Shown here: positions 38,281 through 45,645 of the stretch, piece after piece
How positions within the stretch are numbered: the stretch's first letter is position 1
How the letters are laid out: each line of letters begins with the position of its first letter
DNA from: Tritrichomonas foetus
Lineage: Eukaryota; Parabasalia; Tritrichomonadida; Tritrichomonadidae
Reading direction: 5' to 3'
DNA: 64,000 nucleotides
NCBI GenBank assembly: GCA_001839685.1
Contig: MLAK01000738.1
Coordinates: 1-64,000 of the forward strand
The notes under the pieces: generated by a model
Told to the model about the DNA's origin: nothing
Databases searched by the model: none
The model's input: the letters and a program-made list of their open reading frames with translations, nothing else
Program-made: the position numbers and the translations under genes

Positions 38281-40899
38281 ATGAATCAGCAACAGCTTTC
38301 GCAGCTCAAAGCGCAATTAAAATTGACTGCGCAACTCAGTACATGCGCATCTACGAATACTCGTGAGCTTGACGGCGCCAGTGGAGTCAATTCTGCAGCA
38401 CATCCCGAAGCTGTTTTTCAGGCGAATCCAATGTATTCCATGGCGTTTTGGAAAGGATATCCAGAGGCACCTCATCACAAATATATGAAGTGTCCTTTAG
38501 AAAACTTTGAAAACCATCAAATTCCGATCGCGTTGTTAGCACAAGAAAGAGATAATTACATTCAAATGAAAATGCAGGCGCATTTAAGGCATTTACGTCG
38601 AAATTTTAACGCAAAGAATCTGTCAGAAGATGAAAAAGACAAATTAGAATTAATGACCCATTATTTATTCTTAAATTCTCGTCAAAAGTTTGTTCGCGAT
38701 AATTTTTATACATCTTTCACGGCTTTCACAAACGGAACTCCTCTCAAACGAAAAGAGATTGTTGCTATCGTTCGGATGAAACCAGTTTCAAAACAAGAAA
38801 AGAAGAAAGGCTATGTAATTCGTGGAATTTCATACAATGACTTTCTTTATCCAATTGGTGCCGAGTTTAAGCCTGATTCTCCTTTCACACCTCTTCCAAG
38901 GTATGTCATTCGTAACCGTCAAAAAGAAAGTCCAAATATTGACCTTAAGCAAACACTTCCTGTTGTTAAGTCAGTTCTTTCTTCATCAGCATCACTTGCT
39001 GTTTCTTCACATGCGTTTGAGTTTTATTCGTCAATGCGAAAGAAATACCAAATGTCGCATGTTGTGAAGCAAAATCTTTGCAAGCGAGAAATTGAAATTG
39101 AATCAAAGAAACAACTCGATAAATTATCAGACCTGAAATCTCGAATCTACAGTCTTGCTGATACAAGTGAAAAAGATTTTCTTGAATTTTGGAGACCCCT
39201 TGCCCCAATTTTCACACATGGTATTCGAATTTGTCCACAACCATCAAATTTGGAATCAAATGCTGTTCTTCAACGCCATCAAATTGAAGGTATGTCCTGG
39301 CTTATTCATCTTTATGATCATCACGTTAATGCTGTACTTGCCGATGAAACTGGTGTTGGTAAAACACTTCAAATTATTTCATTTTTCGCTTATCTGGCTG
39401 AACAACGTCACATTTCTGGACCACATTTAGTAATTATGCCAAAATCTGTTATTCAAACATGGAAAGATGAATTTGTGAAGTGGTTCCCAACAGCAAATAC
39501 AATCGTTTATGTCGGAAAACGTAAAAGAAGAAGGAATATTTTCGAAACCACAATTTCTAGGAGTGAGTTTGATGTTCTTTTGACTACTTATTCCATTATT
39601 AAAGAAGATAAAGAATTAATTGCGGAAATACCATGGAGAGTCATTGTGATTGATGAAGGACATGTTTTAAAAAATTACAAAACACTACTCTACTCAGCTA
39701 TATTCGATGCCTTGTTTTCAGATTTCAAAATTATCGCAACAGCTACACCATTTCAAAACCAAATTGATCAATTTTGGTCTATTTTGTCGTTGGTTGATCC
39801 AAGTCAATTCTGCTCAGTTGAAATATTCAATTCTTTCTTTAAAGAATTAGAATCAAGCAACCAAGATCCAGAACGAAACGATCGCGTTATCAAACGACTT
39901 CAAGATTTAATTCGGCCATATTTCTTACGCCGTAATAAAGAAGATATCCAATCAGATATTCCAGATAAACTTGAAATCACACTTAAATGTTCACCTGTTC
40001 CACTTCAACTTTCTGTTATTGATGAATCTCTAAAGACTGGAATTATGAATACAAGTCAAAAGATTCACATGGCCAGAAAAGTCTCAAATTCCCCACTGTT
40101 GTTCTTAAAGAAGAATGTATTCAAAACTATTCCAGTTCAATATATTCTTTTGAGATCTCCAAAAATGCGTCTTTTAGATCAAATATTACACAAATTAATT
40201 TTAACTGGTCACAGGTTCCTTATTTATTCACAATGGACTTCAATGATGGACATTATTTCTTATTATTTGGATTGGAGAGAAATCCAATTTTTACGAATTG
40301 ATGGTTCAGTCACAACAAATGATCGTATGAATCGAATTAAATCTTTTGTTCAGCCAGATTCAACGATTCAAGGAATGCTTCTTTCCACCCGTTCATCTGC
40401 ATTTGGTCTCAACTTGCAAGTTGCCGATACAGTAATTCTGTTTGATTCTGATTACAATCCATTTGTTGAATTACAGGCATCTGCAAGAGTCCACAGACTT
40501 GGTCAGAAGAATGTTGTTGTTGTGATTCGTCTAATGGTGAATGGCACTGGTGAAGAAAAGATTTTACGAGTTTCTAGAAAGAAATTTATTCTTGGTCATC
40601 AAATCATTGAAGCTGGTCGTTTTAATTTCAGTTCAACAGAAGAAGAAAGAGCTGCAATTCTAGGTGAAGCTGCAAGTAAACCACCAGAATTGACCGATCC
40701 AACTGACGAACAACTTGACAGTGTGGTTTCAAGATCGAATGAAGAAGTTGCAACCCTTCAATACCGAAAATCGCGCGAGAATTTCGACGAACTTCCTGAA
40801 TATGCAGAATTTGATCAGGAAATTATTCAAAGGTTGCATGAAAGTGATGTTGACATTCCATCTGAATCTGATGAAGAAGAATGGGAAGTCATTGAATGA
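38281..40899 (+). CDS. SWI/SNF-type chromatin-remodelling ATPase (Snf2/Brg1-like)
   Basis: An 872-residue helicase-like ATPase that would slide or evict nucleosomes. In order: a QLQ-like start (QQLSQLKAQLKL, 3-15); an HSA-like basic helical region (about 85-145); ATPase lobe 1 with LADETGVGKT (Walker A at 355-362), DEGH (458-461) and TATPFQNQ; ATPase lobe 2 with FLIYSQWTSMMDI, STRSSAFGLNLQ and QASARVHRLGQ. A SnAC-like segment follows (IIEAGRFNFSSTEEERAAIL), then an acidic tail. QLQ, HSA and SnAC point to the Snf2/Brg1 branch rather than ISWI or CHD. No bromodomain follows, so it is shorter than animal and yeast relatives. The Walker A reads DETGVGKT where DEMGLGKT is usual, a conservative change. 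It acts in the nucleus, probably in a multi-subunit complex. Confidence 0.95.
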   Translation: MNQQQLSQLKAQLKLTAQLSTCASTNTRELDGASGVNSAAHPEAVFQANPMYSMAFWKGYPEAPHHKYMKCPLENFENHQIPIALLAQERDNYIQMKMQAHLRHLRRNFNAKNLSEDEKDKLELMTHYLFLNSRQKFVRDNFYTSFTAFTNGTPLKRKEIVAIVRMKPVSKQEKKKGYVIRGISYNDFLYPIGAEFKPDSPFTPLPRYVIRNRQKESPNIDLKQTLPVVKSVLSSSASLAVSSHAFEFYSSMRKKYQMSHVVKQNLCKREIEIESKKQLDKLSDLKSRIYSLADTSEKDFLEFWRPLAPIFTHGIRICPQPSNLESNAVLQRHQIEGMSWLIHLYDHHVNAVLADETGVGKTLQIISFFAYLAEQRHISGPHLVIMPKSVIQTWKDEFVKWFPTANTIVYVGKRKRRRNIFETTISRSEFDVLLTTYSIIKEDKELIAEIPWRVIVIDEGHVLKNYKTLLYSAIFDALFSDFKIIATATPFQNQIDQFWSILSLVDPSQFCSVEIFNSFFKELESSNQDPERNDRVIKRLQDLIRPYFLRRNKEDIQSDIPDKLEITLKCSPVPLQLSVIDESLKTGIMNTSQKIHMARKVSNSPLLFLKKNVFKTIPVQYILLRSPKMRLLDQILHKLILTGHRFLIYSQWTSMMDIISYYLDWREIQFLRIDGSVTTNDRMNRIKSFVQPDSTIQGMLLSTRSSAFGLNLQVADTVILFDSDYNPFVELQASARVHRLGQKNVVVVIRLMVNGTGEEKILRVSRKKFILGHQIIEAGRFNFSSTEEERAAILGEAASKPPELTDPTDEQLDSVVSRSNEEVATLQYRKSRENFDELPEYAEFDQEIIQRLHESDVDIPSESDEEEWEVIE

Positions 40900-41437
40900 A
40901 ATTTGTATATTAAATAATGTAATTATACTAACAATTTGATATTTGATATTATTTTTTAAGGAACTTCAAATTTCAAGTTCAAAACTTATTTGAAAACATA
41001 CTTCCAAACCTCAAATTTTATTTCATTTCTATAGAAATACTAGCACCAATAATAATATAATTCAAAAGAAAGTATTACACAAGCAAGCATGTAGATCTCA
41101 TCAAAAACAATTTACAATCCCTTCAACCAAGGAAATATGAAAGTAATAATCAGATAATATCATATAAAGGTAGTGTAAACATATTTATGCTTCAATTTAA
41201 TTAATTAATCTGGGAAAATTTTATGACGATTAAAATTTTGTTGAAAAGAAACAGGGAAAGGAAAAATAAAATGAAGATTTCGTATTATTATGTCATGTCA
41301 GGCCAATTTTTTTTCAGTGAGATAGAAATTTTTATCTTATCTTCATTAAAAAGCCCGCACTCTTTTAGAAAAAGTTATTAAGACTCTTTTCAATTGCCCA
41401 AACCATTTTTTCAAAGTGAAATGTAAGATGATGTATA
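40900..41437. other. Spacer left of the mariner element
   Basis: About 540 bp of AT-rich sequence with no gene, ending at the TA target site of the transposon. Confidence 0.5.
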
Positions 41438-41463
41438 GGGTGTCCGGTAATGTGATGTCACTA
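41438..41463 (+). repeat. Mariner left terminal inverted repeat
   Basis: GGGTGTCCGG plus TAAT plus GTGATGTCACTA; 22 of 26 positions pair with the right end. Confidence 0.93.
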
Positions 41464-41511
41464 AGTATAATAAAGTCATTTCTAATAAGTCATTTTTTAT
41501 TGATAAGTATT

Positions 41512-42522
41512 TCAAAATATGTAGTCTCCATTGGCATCAATAACTTTTTTCAGTCTATTTTGCCATTCTGCAAAAACTGAAAACAAAGTTTCCGATGGAA
41601 TTTCATTGAAAATTTGGACTATTGTTTGAATCAAATGGCTTGGTGATTCAAAAACAATTCCTTTAACTTTTTCTTTAATAGTTCCAAATAAAAAAAAGTC
41701 GCTAGGCGCCAAATCAGGTGAATATGCCGGATGTGGAACTGATTCTAGTGAGTTTTCATTTATATATTTTTTGACAATTTTTGCCACATGAGGCTTTGCA
41801 TTGTCATAATGAACAAATAATTTTTTATAATTATTCGAGTTTTTAAACTCAACAATTTTTGACATAATGGCTGTAATATAATATGCAGCATTAAACTTTT
41901 CATTTGGCGGCAAAACATCAATATGAATTATCCCATGAGGGTTCCAAAATACAGTCACCATAAATTTAGTGATCTGAAACCCTGGATTTTGAATAGTTGG
42001 GATTACTGAGTTTTCAGGAATCCATTGTGTATTGAAATCAGTCTTGGAATAAAACCAAGACTCATCTCCTGTTATTAAAAAGGTGAAATTAGTTTTTTGT
42101 TCTGCATTCAAAATTTTAAGAAGTTTTTTTGCCAATAAAACTCTATTGGCCTTTTGATTTTCTGTTAGAATATGTGGCACCCATCGAAGATGCACATGTT
42201 TATACATTAATTTTGATGTTAAACGATCATAAATTGTCGATTTTGGTTCACCTAAAACATTAGCAATATATCGACACGATGAATGTGGAAATTCGGTTAA
42301 AACATCTAAAATTTTCCAGTCAAGAATATCATAACTTTGGCACTTTTTCTCTTTTTTCACAGGCTGTGTGTTTTGACTTCTGTTCAGTTCTGCCATGACT
42401 CGGTAGATTTGTCTTTGAGACAAACATTTTTCTTTCAAGACACTCTTCATTTCTTCATATATTTCTTTGCCCCTTTTTCCTTCAAGCTGCAGAAAAGTTA
42501 TGATTGAATGTTGATCAATCAT
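41512..42522 (-). CDS. Mariner transposase
   Basis: A 336-residue cut-and-paste transposase. The N-terminal half carries two helix-turn-helix units for binding the terminal repeats (about 5-50 and 65-105). The mariner word WVPHILT stands at 114-120. The catalytic triad is complete: D153 in TGDESW, D240 in HYDNAKPH and D275 in YSPDLAPSDFFLF, with exactly 34 residues between the last two, the DD34D signature of true mariner. The frame is intact and of full length for the family, so activity is plausible. TAAACGT lies 7 nt before the start on the coding strand, resembling the host promoter word found at neighbouring genes. The closest described relatives should be trichomonad mariners such as Tvmar1; this is a family-level inference. 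Confidence 0.97.
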   Translation of the reverse strand: MIDQHSIITFLQLEGKRGKEIYEEMKSVLKEKCLSQRQIYRVMAELNRSQNTQPVKKEKKCQSYDILDWKILDVLTEFPHSSCRYIANVLGEPKSTIYDRLTSKLMYKHVHLRWVPHILTENQKANRVLLAKKLLKILNAEQKTNFTFLITGDESWFYSKTDFNTQWIPENSVIPTIQNPGFQITKFMVTVFWNPHGIIHIDVLPPNEKFNAAYYITAIMSKIVEFKNSNNYKKLFVHYDNAKPHVAKIVKKYINENSLESVPHPAYSPDLAPSDFFLFGTIKEKVKGIVFESPSHLIQTIVQIFNEIPSETLFSVFAEWQNRLKKVIDANGDYIF

Positions 42523-42529
42523 TTTTTAA

Positions 42530-42552
42530 TAAACGTGCATCGTGTACGTTTA
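42530..42552. promoter_or_regulatory. Inverted ACGTTTA pair before transposase
   Basis: TAAACGT at 42530-42536 and ACGTTTA at 42546-42552 form a perfect 7-bp inverted repeat with a 9-nt spacer just upstream of the transposase ATG. It may serve as promoter or regulator site inside the element. Confidence 0.4.
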
Positions 42553-42697
42553 TAAATTATTCTTTTTTTTTATGAAAAAGATTCTTTATCTCTATTTTCA
42601 GTCAAGAGAAAAAAAAATTGTTTTCAAAATTTTTATGTTAACATTGCATAGTTTATTATTTATAAATATAATGTATTGATTTCACTTCTAATGTAGG

Positions 42698-42723
42698 TAG
42701 TGACATCACGCCTCCGGACACCC
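42698..42723 (-). repeat. Mariner right terminal inverted repeat
   Basis: Reverse complement of the left end except for the four inner bases at 42710-42713. Confidence 0.93.
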
Positions 42724-42753
42724 TATATTATTCCATCAAATAATATCGCTCAT

Positions 42754-42764
42754 CAAAAAGTTTC
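42754..42764 (+). promoter_or_regulatory. AAAAAGTTTC promoter word before Rab gene
   Basis: CAAAAAGTTTC at -46 to -56 relative to the start, matching the word seen before the GFAT, HMG-box and importin genes. The mariner inserted only 30 bp further upstream. Confidence 0.4.
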
Positions 42765-42809
42765 AAAATCCATCATTTTGAGAATCATTGAATCTGACAT
42801 CTTATAAAA

Positions 42810-43406
42810 ATGAGCGCGAAACCAGATGCAATTCCTGAAGCAAAAGTTGTTCTTCTAGGGACAACAATGGTTGGAAAGACTAGCATTGTCACACGTGTCA
42901 CAAGCGGAGAGTTTGATCCATCAATTAAACCAACAATTGGTGCCTGCTATGCATCAAAATCATTTGATGTGAATGGGAAAACAGTAAAATTACAAATATG
43001 GGATACTGCAGGTCAGGAAAGATTCAAAACACTAGTCCCAATGTATTATCGTGGTGCAAAAGTTGCTGTCATTGTTTTCTCTGTTGTAGATGCAGCTTCT
43101 TTAAATGAAATTGATTTTTGGGCAACAGGCGTCAAAGCAGGAGCATCACCTGCACCACTTTTATTCGTGATAGGAAATAAAATCGATTTAGTTGATGAAA
43201 GAACAGTAACTGAAGAACAGGGACAAGAAGTTGCTAAAAAACATGGAGCAGAATATTTTGAAATTTCTGCAACAACTGGTACAAATATTGATAAAATGAT
43301 TGCTCGTGTTGCAGAAGTTGCACTAGCTCAAGTTAAAGATGAACAACCACAAACATCAGTTGTGACAATTAAAGCTGAGAAAAACAAGAAGAAGGGTTGT
43401 TGTTAA
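42810..43406 (+). CDS. Rab-family small GTPase (Rab5-like)
   Basis: A 198-residue GTPase that would direct vesicle traffic on endosomal-type membranes. G motifs: P-loop GTTMVGKT (17-24), switch I PTIGACY (41-47), WDTAGQE (64-70), GNKID (122-126) and a SAT-type G5 near 153. The RFKTLVPMYYRGA block after WDTAGQE marks the Rab branch and resembles Rab5. The C-terminus KKKGCC is a double-cysteine geranylgeranylation site. The P-loop is odd: Thr-Thr-Met replaces the usual Asp-Ser-(Ser/Gly) of Rabs. Position Gln69 of the switch II DTAGQE, needed for hydrolysis, is present. CAAAAAGTTTC occurs about 46-56 nt upstream and a TCATTTTGAGAATCATT stretch closer to the start. The stop codon overlaps TAAA. 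The mariner element ends less than 90 bp before this gene. Confidence 0.95.
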   Translation: MSAKPDAIPEAKVVLLGTTMVGKTSIVTRVTSGEFDPSIKPTIGACYASKSFDVNGKTVKLQIWDTAGQERFKTLVPMYYRGAKVAVIVFSVVDAASLNEIDFWATGVKAGASPAPLLFVIGNKIDLVDERTVTEEQGQEVAKKHGAEYFEISATTGTNIDKMIARVAEVALAQVKDEQPQTSVVTIKAEKNKKKGCC

Positions 43407-43970
43407 ATCATATACAAGCATGAAAAAGTAAATCACCGTTTTTTATACATTATTGATATATATTTCGTTAAAAAATGAATAAAAATGTTTAGAAGCACAT
43501 GCCATTTAACAGACAACTGGCTTCTAAACTCACAATAGAGATGCCTAGATGTTATATATAAAAGGTAGTATTTTGTTATTGTTTCTGTAATTTGTTCAAG
43601 AGAGAAAAGCAAGTCTACAGATATGTGTTTTTGTGTTTCTTTTTATACTAAGATATTTTTTACTTATATGATATATAGGACAAATATGATAATAAGTGCA
43701 TTAGCCTTTTTTGAAAGTAAAAAATTAGTTTCCAGAAATTCGATCACAAAATCAATTTCTGAAAATAGCAATTTTGGGGTTTTTAAGATTTGCTTAAGTT
43801 TTTACATATCTCTGCCCACATGTTCGTATTGTAATTTTGATTGATTTCAATTTACAATCACATCTTGTTTGGAAAATTATTAATGACCAAATTTGATCTG
43901 AAACAAAAATTTTGAAGAATAAAGTATTGAAAAATAATCCATCATAAATCTGGTCAAAAAGAAATCAAAA
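43407..43970. other. Spacer
   Basis: 560 bp without a convincing gene. A 73-codon ATG frame (43623-43844) is present but shows no family resemblance and has biased composition. Confidence 0.5.
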
Positions 43971-45077
43971 ATGATGTCGATGAGCAGGTCAGCAAGTCGC
44001 GATAAAAATTCCCCAGCACCATTTCGTATCGAACCTCTTAAGAATGGTGCTGAAGATGGTTCCATGCACTTTGAATGGGCACACCAGCCTCGATCTGCTC
44101 TATTAATCGAAAAAAAAGGCGACAAGCAAGCCAGACATTACATCGTTCTCGCAGCCCGATATCTTTTCCATAACAGACATTTTTCGATTTTCGTTGAAAA
44201 CTACGTGAAAGAGGATCTTAAAAATTACGCATTTTTAAGCAGCTTCGAAAACTATGAAGAATCAATGGTTGATTTTGTTTTATCATTTGGTGGTGATGGA
44301 ACCCTCCTTCATATCGCTAAACTCTTTCCTCGAAATTGTCCTCCGATCGTTCCATTTGCAATGGGTTCTCTTGGTTTTTTAACGCCATTTTTAGCAGACG
44401 ATTACAAATCTATTATCGATGACCTAATTCGCGGATTCTTTTACGTCATTTCACGGACTCGAATTTTATGCTCGATTCAAAAAACCAATTCCGACGGAAA
44501 TATTGAAGTAACTGAAATTCAGGCCATGAATGATGTTGCGTTTAAACCTTCGAAAAACGGGACGGTTAGTGCTGTTGATTGTTCAATCGATGATGAATAT
44601 TTTACAACCGTCTATGGGGACGGCCTCATCGTTGCCACATCAACAGGAAGCACTGCTTATAATTTGAGTGCAAATGGTGTCATTATTCACCCATCTGTTT
44701 CCACTTTAGTGTGGACACCAATCTGTGCACATGCATTGAATGCCCATCCTTTGGTTTTGCCCGACTCGATTGAGCTCTCCTTGAAAATAGCCAAAAACGC
44801 ACGTGGAAACGATCCCTACACTCTTGCTTATGATTCCAGTGAGACATTAGTTAGCAAAAACGATAAAGTGACAATTAGGATTAGCCCCTACCCTGTTCCA
44901 ACAGTTTGCCAAAAGGAGCCAATGACTGACTATTTGAATTCAATCTCATCTGTATTGAAATGGAATCAACCAATCCATGGGTCAATTTCTATCGAAGATG
45001 AAGTGTCCGATCCTTCAACTATTAACCACTTTTTCGTTTGTGTTGATGGTGACTTCGAAAACCAAATAGCAGGATGA
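43971..45077 (+). CDS. NADK: NAD kinase
   Basis: Phosphorylates NAD to NADP (EC 2.7.1.23), supplying NADPH for biosynthesis and redox defence. The 368-residue protein has the family GGDGT motif (107-111, within SFGGDGTLLHIAK), the following PFAMGSLGFLTPF substrate region, NDV in AMNDVAFKPS, and the glycine-rich C-terminal block GDGLIVATSTGSTAYNLSANG with HALNAHPLVLP after it, which binds NAD. The length is a little above prokaryotic enzymes and typical for eukaryotic cytosolic ones; the first 60 residues are polar and have no targeting signal I can see. A TCATAAATC initiator-like stretch is found 20-30 nt before the start. Confidence 0.95.
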   Translation: MMSMSRSASRDKNSPAPFRIEPLKNGAEDGSMHFEWAHQPRSALLIEKKGDKQARHYIVLAARYLFHNRHFSIFVENYVKEDLKNYAFLSSFENYEESMVDFVLSFGGDGTLLHIAKLFPRNCPPIVPFAMGSLGFLTPFLADDYKSIIDDLIRGFFYVISRTRILCSIQKTNSDGNIEVTEIQAMNDVAFKPSKNGTVSAVDCSIDDEYFTTVYGDGLIVATSTGSTAYNLSANGVIIHPSVSTLVWTPICAHALNAHPLVLPDSIELSLKIAKNARGNDPYTLAYDSSETLVSKNDKVTIRISPYPVPTVCQKEPMTDYLNSISSVLKWNQPIHGSISIEDEVSDPSTINHFFVCVDGDFENQIAG

Positions 45078-45645
45078 TTTAATTTAATGAAATTATGATT
45101 TCATTAACTTCGATCAAAAATAGATGTATTATTCATAGTAATACAAGAAAGGCTTTTTATGCTTATATATATAGTACACAAATGTATGTTTTATTAGATT
45201 ATAAAAAACACAATTATTTTTCATATCTTTCATTTTTCTTTCTTTTTCATTATATAGAGAGATAACACAAAGATGTTCACCAATGAGCCTTTCTTTACCG
45301 ACAATATGAAATGAGATTTCGAAATGAATTTTTAGAATGTATTGAAATTCTATAGCTGAAAAATTGTAAATCATAGAAAAAGTTTTTATTAAACGAATAT
45401 CATAGAATATTAGCTTTCATTTTTCAATGATTCTGAATTTTTTTCAATAAGTATTAGAAAATGACTTCTTTGGTATCTTCCTATTTTCTGTTTGACATAA
45501 TTTAAAATTATCTGAAATGTATTAGATGAATCGTTCTTATGATAATATCCTAAATAAATTACCTATAAAGGTCACTGAATAGGAGCTCCGTTTGGTTGAT
45601 TGTTCATCTAATCCTCCTTCAATTTCATTTCACATTTCACAAAAA
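45078..45645. other. Spacer and cullin promoter
   Basis: About 570 bp. The right end holds TCATTTCACATTTCAC directly before the cullin ATG. An antisense 81-codon frame (45129-45374) is judged accidental. Confidence 0.5.
45625..45641 (+). promoter_or_regulatory. Initiator-like element of cullin gene
   Basis: TCATTTCACATTTCAC begins 21 nt before ATG at 45646, fitting the trichomonad initiator. It lies inside the longer TTG-started frame and so argues against that upstream start. Confidence 0.5.

Larger units (their letters stand above)
41438..42723. mobile_element. Complete mariner (Tc1/mariner) transposon
   Basis: A 1,286-bp element. The ends are inverted repeats of 26 bp: GGGTGTCCGG, four unmatched bases, then GTGATGTCACTA at the left (41438-41463), with the exact complement of both blocks at the right (42698-42723). 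It is flanked by TA on both sides (41436-41437 and 42724-42725), the expected mariner target duplication; because both flanks read TATA, the exact boundary may be 2 bp further out. One transposase gene fills the interior on the minus strand with no stop or frameshift. It sits between the SNF2 and Rab genes and disrupts neither. It looks recently inserted and possibly active. Confidence 0.95.

Noticed and set aside
43623..43844. 73-codon ATG frame between Rab and NAD kinase
   Set aside because: No domain, odd composition and no promoter-like word near its start.
45592..45645. Upstream extension of the cullin frame
   Set aside because: Begins with TTG and contains the initiator-like TCATTTCACATTTCAC, so it is probably leader and promoter rather than coding.
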